NCBI RefSeq assembly: GCF_011745365.1
Contig: NW_024468912.1
Coordinates: 4,712,001 to 4,776,000, forward strand
Length of the DNA stretch: 64,000 nucleotides
Source of the DNA: Cryphonectria parasitica EP155
Taxonomy: Eukaryota; Ascomycota; Sordariomycetes; Diaporthales; Cryphonectriaceae
Direction: 5' to 3'
How positions within the stretch are numbered: the first letter of the stretch is position 1; the number at the start of each line of letters is the position of its first letter. Below the pieces are notes generated by a model. That model saw nothing but the letters and a program-made list of their open reading frames with translations, made no database searches and was not told where the DNA came from. Shown one piece after another: positions 46,226 to 58,086 of the stretch. A program made the translations under genes and the position numbers.

Positions 46226-47696
46226 ATGGCACCCAAGCCAAAGGCACCGTGCTATGTCCTCGGCGTGGGCATGACCAAGTTCATCAAACCCCGCGGCAAG
46301 GTCGACTACACAGAACTGGGCTTCGAGGCCGGCGTCAAGGCTATGCTGGACGCCCACATCAATTACGACGACGTGGAGCAGGGCATCGCCTGCTACTGCT
46401 ACGGTGACTCGACCTGCGGCCAGCGCGTCTTTTATCAGTTTGGCATGACCCAGATCCCCATCATCAATGTGAACAACAACTGCTCCACGGGGTCCACGGG
46501 CCTCGCCATCGGGCGCCAGTATGTGTCCAGCGGAGCTGCCGATTGTGTGCTTGTGGTGGGCTTCGAAAAGATGATGCCTGGGAGCCTGCAGACCTTCTTT
46601 AATGACCGCGAGAACCCCACGGGCACGACAGGTCTGATGATGGCCTCGACGCGTGGGTTCACAAAAGCTCCCGGCGCTGCTCAGATGTTTGGCAACGCTG
46701 GCAGGGAATACATGGAGAAGTAAGTGGTCAAACCAGTCACGTACTGTTAATTTAGGAAATACTCTCTCTCTCTATAGCAAGAAAAAGATGACTGACAAAC
46801 ATACACCGCACAGATACGGCGCGAAGGCGGAGGACTTTGCCGAGATCGCCCGCGTCAACCACGCCCATAGCGTCAAGAACCCCTACTCCCAATTTCAGGA
46901 CGTCTACACCCTCGATCAGGTCCAAAAGGCCCCCATGATCCACGAGCCCTTGACCAAACTCCAGTGCTGCCCCACCTCTGACGGTGGCGCTGCCGCCGTC
47001 CTCGTCTCGCAAGCCTTTCTGGACGCCCGCCCTCACTTGAAGGACCAGGCTGTCCTCATCGCGGGCCAGTGTCTCGCCACCGACGCCCCTTCCCTCTTTT
47101 CCAAGAGCTCCATCGACCTCATGGGCCGCGAGATGACACAGCAGGCCGCCCGCACCGCCTTCGCTGAGGCTGGTGTGGGCCCGCAGGACTGCAGCGTGTG
47201 TGAGCTACACGACTGCTTCAGCGCCAACGAACTGATCACGCTTGACTTTCTGGGCCTGTCGGAGCCTGGAAAGGCCCACGAGATGGTCCGCCGCGGTGAT
47301 ATCACGTATGGTGGGAAGATCGTCGTCAATCCCTCCGGCGGTCTCATCTCCAAGGGTCATCCGCTCGGCGCCACAGGTATTGCGCAGTGCGCTGAGCTGG
47401 TCTGGCACCTGCGCGGCTGGGCCAACAACAGGGCGGTGGCAGGTACCAAGTACTGTCTGCAGCACAACCTGGGCCTGGGCGGAGCTGCTGTGGTGTCCGT
47501 GTACAGGCGGGCAGATGGGAGGGCCGCACCCCAGCTGGATGATGCCGCTGTGGGGAAGGTGAATGGGCTGGGGTATAATCCAGCGACGCAGGCCAGGGGC
47601 TTCACGGAGGCGCAGGCTCGTTCTGTGAGGAGCCAGAGTAAGATAAGTGATTGGGCGCTGCAGGACACACAGGAGAAGGTGCAGGCTCGGTTCTAG
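46226..47696 (+). CDS. SCP-x-type thiolase (sterol carrier protein 2 thiolase), probably peroxisomal
   Basis: Thiolases of this type cleave 3-ketoacyl-CoA, often branched chains. Exons 46226-46719 and 46814-47696 give 458 aa. The acyl-accepting Cys is C86 in NNNCSTGSTGLAIG. The C-terminal half has SVCELHDCFSANEL and the His motif GHPLGATGIAQCAEL. The join at the 94-nt intron reads MEKYGAKAEDFAEIAR, conserved in SCP-x proteins. There is no downstream SCP2 lipid-binding domain, so this is the stand-alone thiolase form. The C-terminus is QARF; ARF resembles but does not equal the canonical peroxisomal SKL/AKL tripeptide. The convergent neighbour is a kappa-class GST. Confidence 0.9.
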
Positions 47697-47947
47697 GTTG
47701 GTCATGTGTGTATGCATTGCTGAAAGAGGAGGAAAATAGATCAGACTGAAGAGTTGACCATTTCCATCTCTTTTGTATATTAATTAATTCCTACGGCACC
47801 AGGCATGTCATTGGATTTCCCATACCTACATTTAAGATCTTTTCACGCTTCAACAACTGGGTTTTTGTAGACTACTTGGTCTTAGTAGTCGACCATGAGG
47901 CCTTTCACTTATATCCTGTGACTTGATTCAGTACAGTACAATACCAC

Positions 47948-48795
47948 TTACAACAACGCCCTCCACCCACCAGCCCTTGGCTTCTCGAGCCCCAGGAAAT
48001 CCAGCACACAGCCCAGATGATCCACGCCCCAGAATCCCTCCTTCTCCCCCTTTTCGTTCTCACACACAATCCACGGCAGTCCAAACGCCCCATCCCCAAA
48101 TGCCAGCGCCGTATTAGCCGTCAGCATCGCTTTGCCCTCCCCACCCGCAACCTCCAACACCTTGGCCACATCAGTCCCCGCCAAGCCAGAGATCACATCC
48201 CTCAGCACGTCCTCCTCCGCGACGTTGCGGCCCTGCGCCCAGTAGGCCTCGTACAAGGCGTCGATGGCCGGTATGATGGCACGCTGAGCCGTGGGGCTGG
48301 TCTGGGCCTCGCCTGTCAGGTGGGCTATGGCGCACAGGGCGCGCTGCACAGACAAGGTGCGGTAGGGGAAGCCGGTGGGGACTTCAGGGACAATGGGGAC
48401 GTTGAAGTAACGGGCCCAGCGGACGCGTTCTTGGTTGGTATATTTGTCTTTGTCTGGTTTTCGAGGGAAAGAGGAGGGGAAAGGTGAGGGATATTAGGAA
48501 AAGGTTACTCAGGGGCTGTTTGGCTGGGGGGTTGGGCTTACTTTTGATAAAGATGGGCGCTGTGTTGCCTGCCATCTTCATGATCCCACCTAGGAATACT
48601 GGAATGTATGTGATTTCGCAGTTTTTGAAGACGGGGTCGTGCTGTGGAGGGGAAAAAATGCATGTGAATTAGTGATCAATCAAACTGATTGACTGCAGTT
48701 GCGTCTCGATAGGGACACTGGACGCTCACCCTGAGCACATAGTATGCCACATAGCCAAATGGCGACAGAATGTCAACATAGAATGTAATCTTCAT
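47948..48795 (-). CDS. kappa-class glutathione S-transferase / DsbA-like isomerase
   Basis: GST-kappa proteins are DsbA-fold enzymes of mitochondria or peroxisomes that use glutathione; the same fold includes 2-hydroxychromene-2-carboxylate isomerases. Three exons, 48795-48730, 48641-48542 and 48453-47948, give 223 aa, the family length. The N-terminus MKITFYVDILSPFGYVAYYV has the Ser-Pro-Phe that replaces the thioredoxin Cys pair. GGIMKMAGNTAPIF and RYFNVPIVPEVPTGFPYRTL follow, and near the end GAFGLPWIVCE is the cis-Pro element, with FWGVDHLGCV after it. The introns end in ccacag and accag. The C-terminus GWRALL is not a peroxisomal signal. The neighbouring thiolase converges on it; a shared peroxisomal role is only a guess. 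Confidence 0.88.
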
Positions 48796-49418
48796 CTTGA
48801 ATGAGTGGTGCGGTCGAGGCAATAGTCTGTAGAAGAGGCGAACACCACAGTCTGCGTTGAAAGGGGAGGGGAAAAGGGCTCGACGTTCGTCGTTCGTCGT
48901 TGGTTATTTTTTTGATTAGTCGTGGTTTGGATTGAATAGAGGGACTAGAGGTCTAGTTTCCGCTGTGGGTGTGACGAGCTAGAAACAGCCGAGGATCTGG
49001 AGTGATTAGTCAACCTCTCCCCCTCTTCTCGATCGTTCAATACTTTTCTTCTTCTGTTTCTATTGTTATGATTATTTTATATATAAAGCTAATTCTACGA
49101 GGTTTCAAGCATTAATTCGTATGTCACTGATGTCTGTCTAATTCAGCAATTGAGCTGCTGGTGCATGACGGTGCTTATACCTCCAATAAGCGAGGTCCAT
49201 GAATGCTGGTCTCCAAGGCCTTCCACCAGAGAAGAACTAAGCAAAGAATAGAAATAAAAACAAGAGAAGATAAGAAAGATTACAGGCAATCACTTCTGTG
49301 GTCATTGCGAGGTCTCGTGCTCAATATTTTGGGCCTATAGTTTCGACAAGCCGTCCCTATCCACGGATGTTGCAACGTCTGCCAACATAGCCGAAGTACC
49401 AACTATTGCTGCGCTTGT
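48796..49418. other. intergenic between GST-kappa and SDR genes
   Basis: AT-rich, with a short cgttcgtcgttcgtcgtt tandem (about 48.88-48.90 kb) and an ATTATTTTATATATAA stretch near 49.07 kb. It contains the promoter of the GST gene and the 3' UTR of the SDR. No gene is visible. Confidence 0.5.
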
Positions 49419-50643
49419 CTAACCCATCTGTTGTTAGCAGAAAACTACACAATAAAGAAGAGAAAAGAATCATTAGGGAGCACTATCTTACACCGCCATC
49501 CACTGGCATAATCAATCCTGTGATCCACATCGCCTCTCTGCTGCAGAGGAACAGGATAGCTGCCAAGCTGGTCAGCGATAGACCCTGCCGGCCAACCGGA
49601 GGGAGGCAGCAGAAACAAACCGAAACCAACATCCCAGGCAGTCCCCTCTACTTTCAGCAGAGTCTGGTCGATCCTTGACTGTCTCATCTCAGCACTCATC
49701 CCCGCGCCCCCGACCATGGGCGTGTGAACCATGCCCGGTGCGACACAGTTGACCCGAATACCATCGGCGCCGTAATGAGAAGCCATAGTCCGGGTCATCT
49801 GGACGATGGCGCCTTTGCTGGTTGCATAGAGAAGGCTCGGGTTTCCACCTAGGACTACACAGGAGATGGTCATCAGCTCGGAGTGGACTTGATCAGAAAA
49901 TGAAATGGAATCTCAACTTACGACCACTGACGGAGGATATGTTCACGATGGCCCCTCGCCCGCTCTTGCGCATCTCGGGCACCGTGTAGCGGCACATGAG
50001 AACCATGCTTGTCACGTTAATCCTCATGTCTCGCTCCCAGGCCTTCATGTCGACCGTGGTGGCGTCGCCAGCCGCTCCACCTACGCCGACTATCAAGAAA
50101 TCAGTAACAAATACTTCAACCCATGCCGAAATCATGACCAGAGGAATCCCAGCGCGAGAAACTAGAGTTTGTGGAACGAGATTCGAGACGGGAGAATAAG
50201 TATTCTGTCCAGGATCACAGGCAACGCACCGACATTCACCAGCACATGTACCGCCCCAAACAGCCTGACCGTCTCACTTACCGCCCTCCTGCACGCCTCT
50301 TCATCTGCCACATCAGCGATGATGACCTCGGACGTGCCTCCTTCAGCGTCAATCATGCGCTTCGTCTCCCAGACCCAATCGGCGTTGTGGTCGACCAGGG
50401 CAACTTTGGCTCCGTGCCTTGCGAGGAGGACCGCTGTGGCCCTGCCGTTTCCAATCTCGCCTTTGAAAATGTGAAGTTGCACACATGTCAGCTTAGATGC
50501 AAGTGAGGCTTATCATGCATGTTTATACAAAATGCAATCTGAGTATTGGTTGGCTGAAACTTAAACTTACCGGGCAACCGAGACCCGGCTCCTGTGACGA
50601 TGGCGATATCCCCTGCGAAATCCAGAGCTCTTTGGGAGGTCAT
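49419..50643 (-). CDS. classical short-chain dehydrogenase/reductase
   Basis: NAD(P)-dependent oxidoreductase of unknown substrate. Six exons: 50643-50571, 50460-50230, 50089-49922, 49854-49617, 49567-49492 and 49427-49419, giving 264 aa. Joined sequence: TGAGSRLPGEIGNGRATAVL (cofactor loop), KVALVDHNADW, IIADVADEEACR, IVNISSVSG with the catalytic Ser, LLYATSKGAI with the Y-x3-K pair, then RVNCVAPGMVHTPM and WITGLIMPVDGG. The Asp after strand 2 suggests NAD preference. The last coding exon is only nine bases (ATG GGT TAG); if its intron were retained the protein would stop at 49483. The final introns are placed from the need to restore the SDR C-terminus. The usual NNAG is replaced by NVVG. 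Confidence 0.82.
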
Positions 50644-51053
50644 CTTGTCTGCTGCGGTTGATTGAGCTTGAGAGCTTTGCAACTGGTGATTGTGCCTTGA
50701 CCAGAAATGTGTAAGGCTTAGAGGGGGAGGTCGCGGACAGCCTGCGGGGTATCATGAGGAGAAGGCCAATGTAGTACCAATACACTTTCAGCAGATTGTC
50801 ATATCTAATCACAAGGAGGGAGGGCCACCCTCAGCCCGAGGGAACTGAAAATAATTAACGGAATCTTTTCTACAGTTCTTCGGTTCTCGTTCTTCGCGAG
50901 TCTGGCTTAATCACCATGTCGGTTTCGAAATCACGGATTGATTGATGGGTCAACATGGTTGAATTCGAGAAACTTGGCTTGTGTTGGTGACGACAGTGGT
51001 CGCAGATCTATTACGATATTGAATATATGTTTCCTAGAAACACAAATTCCAGC
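50644..51053. other. intergenic between SDR start and 5S rRNA gene
   Basis: Contains the SDR promoter. AT-rich towards the 5S gene; no other feature recognised. Confidence 0.5.
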
Positions 51054-51172
51054 ACATGCGACCATAGGTAGTGGAAAACTTGGGATCCCGTCTGCTCTCC
51101 CCTAAATAAGCCACTAACCGCCGGATTAGTAGTTAAGTGGGTGACCATTAGCGAATACCCGGTGTTGCATGT
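51054..51172 (+). rRNA. 5S ribosomal RNA gene (dispersed, single copy in window)
   Basis: 119 nt, starting acatgcgaccataggtagtg and ending ggtgttgcatgt. It aligns along its whole length with the 5S RNA of Neurospora-type fungi as I know it, with many substitutions. The first and last nine bases pair (helix I, one G-U). Helix II forms between ggtagtgg and ccactaacc with the expected single bulged A, despite base changes on both sides. The internal promoter region gattagtagttaagtgggtg and the loop gtgaccatta are recognisable. Five T follow immediately (51172-51176), the usual RNA polymerase III stop. The paired changes argue for a working variant and not a mutated relic. Dispersed 5S genes between protein genes are normal in many filamentous ascomycetes. 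Confidence 0.85.
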
Positions 51173-51176
51173 TTTT
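51172..51176 (+). terminator. RNA polymerase III T-run after the 5S gene
   Basis: A run of five T begins at the 3' end of helix I, the position expected for Pol III termination; a second run (seven or more T) follows about 10 nt later. Confidence 0.7.
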
Positions 51177-52098
51177 GAATTCTTTTTTTATTTGAATTAT
51201 TATTTGCTTTCCTTTGCACTTCTCACACATGAAGACTACATGCATGTGTTTCTTCATTTCTTTGAACTTGGTAAGAGTGATGGGGTTAGTGGTTTTGTGA
51301 CTTGGTCTGAAAACTTTATGCACACTTGATATCTTTCAAATCTTTTAAGTTCGGGAGCTCTCCAGCATAAATACTTGAAGTTTGTTTGGTTTGACGAGGG
51401 TAAACTTGCATCTTTTCTCTCCTCTGCATCTTGACCTTGTTCTCCAAACGTACATGACTGAATCATGGAGTTATTCGACGTAAAATTTCATCCTCCCCCC
51501 CCCCCGGCTCTCTCTTTTTCTAGGGTCATGACAAGAATCAGAGGTACCTTTGGGTACGAGTTCTTTTACATATTGTCATCCTACCCTGTAAAATTCGTCA
51601 TTGTCGCTCAACTCGGCGGTTGAAGAAGCCTCAAATCGACAAAAACGAGCGTCCAGTAATTCCCCTATCTTCCGTTGCTGAGACTCGCCATTTCTGGACT
51701 CCAAATATTCTGCGAGCATCTTGTGTCTTGCCTGAACAACAAGGAAGTCTTCTATAACGAAAGCAATATTGGCGGTCTTATCATAAATCTGCCTATCTTT
51801 CTCCTCCTCCTCTCAGCCATTGCTCCCATTTGGCCATTACGTATACGAAAGGGGTCTGCCTATAGCCAACATTATCACTAAGGCTACACATATTCACGAA
51901 TGAAGTGAACTATCATTGTTTACTATACTAATACATGTACAGTCTTGGTGGCGAAGTGAGAAACTTTATCCGTTGTATGACCAATGGAATGGTGGTGGCA
52001 ATGTTCATACCATTGACAAGGGAACTCGAATTGCCATATATAATTGGAGGTCTGTAAGTCGAACTCTAAGACATAGTCTCCCTTGCGGCCCATCTCTT

Positions 52099-52137
<39 letters not shown>

Positions 52138-52673
52138 TACACAATGAATGGAGAGAAAATGATACTGGTAGATGCAGCACTTCATGATACGCAATCGATG
52201 CCGATTTTAGCGGTGGAATACTCAGCACTTGAGAGCATCGACCCGTCTATGTGGTAATTACGTCTAGATAATTTCAGGTTCTATCACAACATGAAATCTC
52301 ACTCGAATACAGGCAGTGTTTCTTTCTTTTTTGTCATGGCGATCAAGAGTAGCATTTTCTCATTTCTGACGTCTTCTGCAGAGTCATCAGCTGATCTAGA
52401 TAGCACGGCGTGCACAATGGGTTGGGTATCTGTAAAGACAGGTAAGGTCTTTCTTTCCCTTCTCCTCCTTCGCAGTCTCCAAAATTATCACACATTTGTA
52501 AGTTGACCATTTCCAAGGCTATCATGTTCTCCCTCCTCTCCTAGTACAGCATCGGCCAAATTTTGCCCGCCAGATTGCATGACCGCGCCTCCCCAAGTAT
52601 TCCGAGGGCAGCAGTGACGTGGCAAGCATTTTGAGGAGAGATGATATCCGAGGAGCTCCCAAGCAAAGTCCGT
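51177..52673. other. gene-poor AT-rich interval
   Basis: 1.5 kb between the 5S gene and the stop of the repeat glycoprotein gene. It has a C11 run (51495-51505) and a compound (TC)n(AC)n microsatellite (52101-52136). Open frames are below 115 codons and show no protein-like features. Confidence 0.5.
52101..52136. repeat. compound (TC)11(AC)7 microsatellite
   Basis: Eleven TC units are followed without interruption by about seven AC units, in non-coding DNA. Confidence 0.85.
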
Positions 52674-53609
52674 TTACAGCATGACCAGGGCGTAGACGAA
52701 GACCGAGAACAGGGCGACGATCTGGCCACCAGCCATAGGGGCGACGTTGGCACCGGCGCTCGCAGTGTTGGAGGTGCTGGCGCTGGTGGTGTTGGCGGCG
52801 GCAGCAGCAACTGAGATGCCCAGGCTCTGGCAAGTGTCGAGGAGGGTGGTGTTGCTCATGAGGGTCTGCAGCTTGGTGGCCTTCTCGCTAACCTTGGCCT
52901 GGAAGTGAGACACCTTGGTGGCATCGCTGTTGAACTTGTCATTCTATAAAAGAGAATACTTGTTAGCAAATCATATTGTCCTCTGTAAGCAGTATTTGTG
53001 ATTTGGTACACGAGGTAGCAATGGATGAATTCTCATTTTTTTCCCCTTCATCTCACTTACCAGAGCAGTGGTGTTGGCAGCAAGGTCCTGCTCCTTGACC
53101 AGCTTGGCCATAGCCTTGCAGGACTGCTCATCATCGCGCACGGCACAGAAGGCGGTCAGGGTGGTGTTGCTCGAGAGGGTTGCGAGGGTGGAAGCCTTGG
53201 CCGAGACCTTGGCCTGGAACTCGGCAGCCTTGGTGGCGTTGTTCTTCGTCTTCTCCGCCAGCAGGGTCTGGTTGGCAGCGATCACTTGAGCCTTCTGGAT
53301 CGCGGTCATCTCGTCGCAGTCGTCCTCCATATCCTCGACCGCGAAGATCTGGAGGCAGGCCGTCATCAGCGTGGTGTTGGTGGAGAGGGTGGCCAGCTGG
53401 GTGGCGGCATTGGATGCCTTGGCCTGGAACTCGGCGATCTTGGTCGCGTTGCCATCCTCGTGGTCGGACAGCTTGGTAGCGTTGGCGGCCAGGTCAGTGA
53501 TCGCGGTCAGCTTGGCGACCTCTTTGCACTGGGACTTGGTCGAGGTCGAGTTGGACTTGGCAATGGCAACACCGGCCAGGGCAAGGATGAGAGTGGCGGA
53601 GAACTGCAT
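52674..53609 (-). CDS. secreted, probably GPI-anchored glycoprotein with three cysteine-paired 49-residue repeats
   Basis: I do not recognise a named family. Exons 53609-53061 and 52943-52674 give 272 aa; the 117-nt intron has gtaagt, gctaac and atag. Residues 1-17 are a signal peptide. Three repeats of exactly 49 residues align without gaps at 40-88, 110-158 and 176-224; shared elements are L/I-A-A-N-x-T, A-T-K-x-x-x-F-Q-A-K and S/T-N-T-T-L-x-x-x-C. Each repeat is preceded by a Cys 12 residues upstream (C28, C98, C164) and has a Cys near its end (C85, C155, C221), so three disulfides are likely. About ten N-glycosylation sequons are present. The tail is Ala/Ser/Thr-rich, then GGQIVALFSVFVYALVML, typical of a GPI signal. 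The heptad-like Ala/Leu spacing suggests helices. Wall or surface location is inferred. Confidence 0.85.
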
Positions 53610-56600
53610 TTTGTCGGTGATAGAGAATTAAAAGAATTCACTCTATATAGATAATATGATGGAGAGAAGAAGAAAAGAATAGACTGATGAAAGCAATGAA
53701 AAGAATGCTAAACCAGAGCGTACGGGCCGGCCGAAGAAGGTAAAGAAGAAGAAGAAGAAGAAGGAGAAGAGACTGATTGTCCGAATTGGTTACTGATGAT
53801 GGTGATGATGAGGAGAACTTTTGCATCTTCCAATGGTGTTCTGTCTGATGTTATATACTTCAGCCCAGCTTGAGCATTTGGCATCTGCCATGATGGTTTC
53901 GAAGCGCCGCCACAAGTTCTAACAGCAAACATAGCTGCCGCGTCATCCGTCCTCGCGTAAACGCTGCTTCAAGCTTAACTTTGTGATATCCACCTTTGTG
54001 AACCCAGGGAGAGAAACCATCTTGACGCGCAGGTCAAGTCTCATCCCATCTTTTCAACCCAGCACTGGTGTTGCACTGTCGACGACGTTGCGTCTGCAAA
54101 CGTGCTCGTCTGCTCTAGACGGTAGACGGAAATAACTACTACACCATGTCTGCATGTGCCGCAGAACCCAATTGTGGGCCGGTTGAGGGTTTCATAGCGT
54201 CGATCTGGGAGAGGCTGCAGGCGTGGTTTGACAGAAGTCGTCTGGTGTCGGAACTCCGACGAAAAAAAAAAGCACTTCAGACCAAAGTCCCGCTGTGTAA
54301 GGTCTTGAGACGTCCTCGCGCGTGGGACGTTTCGACTTGGCGCACAGGTGAAGTCGAAAGTGGGGGCTAAAGGGCCCCAATGATGCTACCATGCTTGTAT
54401 AACAAGCAGAGACTCAGGGGCAGAAATGTCTGGGGACCCCAGCCTGTCTCTTGCGGTTCAACCCGCCATCTTTTTTCTTTCTTTTCTACTCGGCTACCTA
54501 TCTTGGAAATTCTACATTCTCAAGGTTCATCCTACGTACGATGAAGCATATATGCGTGTCTGTGCTATATTGATCAGCTTGGGTTCTGTTGACTTTCAGG
54601 TCGCCTCGGGTATAGCCCCTGATCCTGTGTGGGGGGCCCCGCTTGTTTCGAGGTTGCATGCATATAACATAATACCACACACGAGGGATTAACGAGCGTC
54701 CTACTCCAGCACAAACATTCTTTCTTTTCTCCCATTGGATCTTCCTTGCTCGCCTACAGCCGCCCATGTGGCCTGTCTTCCCCGGATTCTAGCCCTTTTT
54801 ATGAAACCTTATTTGTTGGACAAACCTTTGCGCAATCCACACGCTGTTGGTAACTTTGTAGATGCATGAGGGCCTAAATATCTTTTTTGCTGAAGTAAAG
54901 GGAGGATCAAGACCACCATCTAAACGTGTCGTGTCAAGAGAGAGAAAACTGCCAAAGCACTCGCAATCTTGACTTTACCGGCTACAGCTGTGAGTAGAGG
55001 AAGAGTTACCAAAAGGAAGCAGGGTATACCGTAGGGAGGCATGTAGCATGAAATCAAGCCTAACTGCATTGTTGTTTGCCTCACCAAATAATGGGGCTGG
55101 TATTAAAGCACTATGTATGACTGGAGATTTATATGGTCGGGCCTTTTCAAGAAATGTTGGAGTTTCCGAAGTGGGGGCTTCCGAGATTCTTTCCTCTTTT
55201 TTCTTCAAGAAGAGAAAGACCGTGGTGATCTTTGGATGAATATTTTTGTATAATTATCCACTATTTGTTATCTTCTTACAGGGGATTGAAACCTTCAAAC
55301 CATATCTGAACCAACAACCATATACCCCTGCGCACACGTTCCTACTTCACATTAGTCCACTACTGTATTATGTAAAGTATCCAACCAGACGAACTCTTCT
55401 GATATCTGACACAAGTGTCGCCTATTCTTGAACCCCCTCTCCTATTGAACGATACCCTATCCAGCGGACGAGGCCGCGCATGTCATGTCCACCACCATTG
55501 TTAAACTCAATCAATAGAGAACATCACCAAGTCAGGCAGGGATCACTCAAACCAGCCTCGTCTTATGTTATTGCCAAGACGTTTCCCAGATGTCCAAGGC
55601 TTGGTCTCAGGATCTCATTTTTGGGGGATAGGGGCATCTGCACGAGGCACAGATCATCGCAACGGCTCCTCTTCATACAATAGCTTCTGGGGCCGAATGC
55701 CTCCTTAGATCGGCCTTGCCGCCGTGGCAGGGCTGTCAGTCCTCCGATAGCTCCGTATACTGGCATCAGATAAGCATTAGTGGGGGAGAAAAAGGCCTCG
55801 GGATGCGCTTGAGGTTGTATGAGCAAAGTGGTGGCTCCTCAGGAGCAAGTCTCAATATTTCAAAAGCAGAATCCTAGACATACATGCCGTTCCATGATTG
55901 AAAGAGCTCAGCGTCAAACAGCTGCGTAACAGATCTTCATACTTCGTTACTGTGACACACTCCAGCAATACAATACGGTGAAAATTGGCTCGTTCTTACG
56001 CTACTGTTAGAAAGAAAAGCCAAAAAAAAAAAAAAAAAACACTCACTGTTGGGTGTACAACTAGCGTTTACTTTCAATATTGTCCTATGCCCTCGCATTT
56101 ACTGTACAGCCAAAAGAGAAAAAAGTTTTAGGCCTTTGATCACAAACCGACTAGCAAACTTGTCCATTCACATTTACTGGCAGTGATCAGGACGCTGTTA
56201 TCATCTTTGAGGTGAAGCGATGGAAATATGCACAATCAAAAGGTTTACAGTATTTTGTCTCACTTTGAGAGGTTGCGAAGCTCAAGAGATCATAAACTTT
56301 TGATCTTCACATATATGCCTCAGACTATAATAACTCCCAGATATAGGCTCGCAGGACTGGAATCAGAAAACAAAGGACATTTAGCGCGGATGGATGAGCT
56401 GAAAAGAAGATCAAAACAGACCGAGTTGGGTTCTGCGGAAGGGGTCAGGTGAGCCTCGAAAGGGGTCTCAAGGCCCAGCCCGTCGACGCACATTGGGTCC
56501 CGGCTCTAGCTTCAGCGACGTAGTCGAGATCTATACTACAACTTATTCAGCGGCATAGACCGAGCTATCTTTCAACACCAGTGGTTATCTGTGGCGGTTT

Positions 56601-57461
56601 CACTTGGAGCACACACGAGCGTGCACATCTAGAAGAATAATTACTGCTTGGAGGCCTTCTTTTCATAGACCAATGATGGATTTTGAGCCCTCTTTTGACG
56701 ATGACAACTCTAGTGCTCTGGTGTGGAGGCCCTTATTCTGCAGCTCAGGTGAAGGACCCAGTGGCGAAGTAGTGCGTGCTCGAAACAATTATACTCAATG
56801 CGACGGAGCCGACGAATATGACTTGAGACCAACAGAAATAGAGCACTAACGCAATGCTGAGGATATAAATTTATCTGGCCGATTCATCAGATGATTAGAC
56901 ATAGTAAAGCCATGTATGTTGAGACGGAGGAGCTGTGTTTGCAGGGGAGGGCAATAATAACTTGTCGATTCAAATAGCGATCTAGCCCTTTTGGAAGCAG
57001 TGCGCTATACCTATAGTTTCTCTTTTTGGTTTGCCCCTCCCAAGATCTCAATTTTCTTCCATCGCACGTCCAATAATTGAGACTCTAACCTCTGCATGCT
57101 CAGGTCTTGAGTTGAGACCCGAATCTATCTGAAGTGAAATCCTGGGATAACCGACAGTGCGGGTCTGGAGCGAGTAATACAGTGGGTAATCACAGTAACA
57201 TGTCAATCATTTTGTCCGGGGCGAGCCAAGCACGTAGTTGAATTCTCCGGCCGAACATGCCGCTCTAGGCATGGCGTCAATACAGCCGCAGCGCCGTAGG
57301 GCTCAAATATCTCATGAACTGCGAGGTGGTCAAGAATGAAGCTAGCAAATTGCAAAGTACGCTCTGTTGCTATGTGAGAATTGAGTGCGTATTGTACATA
57401 CAGACATACACATAGCCAACCCTCCTCACAGCGAGTGATAGTGTATTATTTTCTTTGGATC
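53610..57461. other. 3.9 kb gene-poor interval
   Basis: Lies between the starts of the repeat glycoprotein and the LaeA-like gene, so it holds both promoters. There are small ATG frames (for example 54426-54692, 88 codons with one hydrophobic segment, and 54146-54370) but no splice structure or homology I can support. An A run lies near 56.02 kb. No transposase, LTR or terminal repeats are seen. Confidence 0.5.
53851..53857 (-). promoter_or_regulatory. TATA-like element before the repeat glycoprotein gene
   Basis: On the minus strand the sequence reads gtatataac about 245 nt upstream of the ATG; only position and sequence support it. Confidence 0.3.
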
Positions 57462-58035
57462 ATGGCAGCATTTGGATTCCCAAACGACCCGGCCTCGCAG
57501 GCAAACGACGGCCCGGGCAGCAACACCGATGACGTCCAAGCCCAGATCCCCTCAGACCAGATGGACAGCTTTCAAGACGCATTCGCCCCCTTTGGCGTCG
57601 CGCCCGCCCCGCAGGCAGACTTCGACATAAGCCAGCCCCCCTTGAGCTGGGCCGCCTCGCAGGCTCTTGACGATTTCTCACCACCTCCACCACAGCTGCT
57701 GCCGCCACCGCCTCCGCCGCCGTCCGCCGCCATCCCCCAGCAACCACCACCAGCACAGGCCATACCCGGCGCAGAAGGTCTGGCGCAGGTGTATGGCGAG
57801 TACACACAGGCTCTTGGGTCTTCACCTCACGCTGCTGCTGCTGCTGTGCTGGGGGCCTCTGAGCCGGGCTTGGGGCCGCATGGGGGCTTTGACTATTCGC
57901 AGGCATCTCTCTTGCCGACGCATACCACGCCTGATCCTGCCATGACTCTACCCGCCATGGACTTGTGCGTTTTTACACCTCTCTTCATTCTTTGTCTCTT
58001 TTTCTTATTTTTGCATCCTTTTTGCCTTTATTTCC

Positions 58036-58086
<51 letters not shown>

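Noticed and set aside
46226..50643. Possible biosynthetic cluster (thiolase, GST, SDR, nearby Zn2Cys6, NmrA-like and LaeA-like genes)
   Set aside because: No backbone synthase, transporter or P450 is present, and the genes are individually common; adjacency alone is not enough.
54426..54692. 88-codon ATG frame with one hydrophobic segment
   Set aside because: No homology, splice signals or conserved context; too short to claim.
53610..57461. Possible transposon remnant or RIP-mutated region
   Set aside because: Gene-poor, but I found no terminal repeats, transposase-like fragments or the extreme TA skew expected from RIP.
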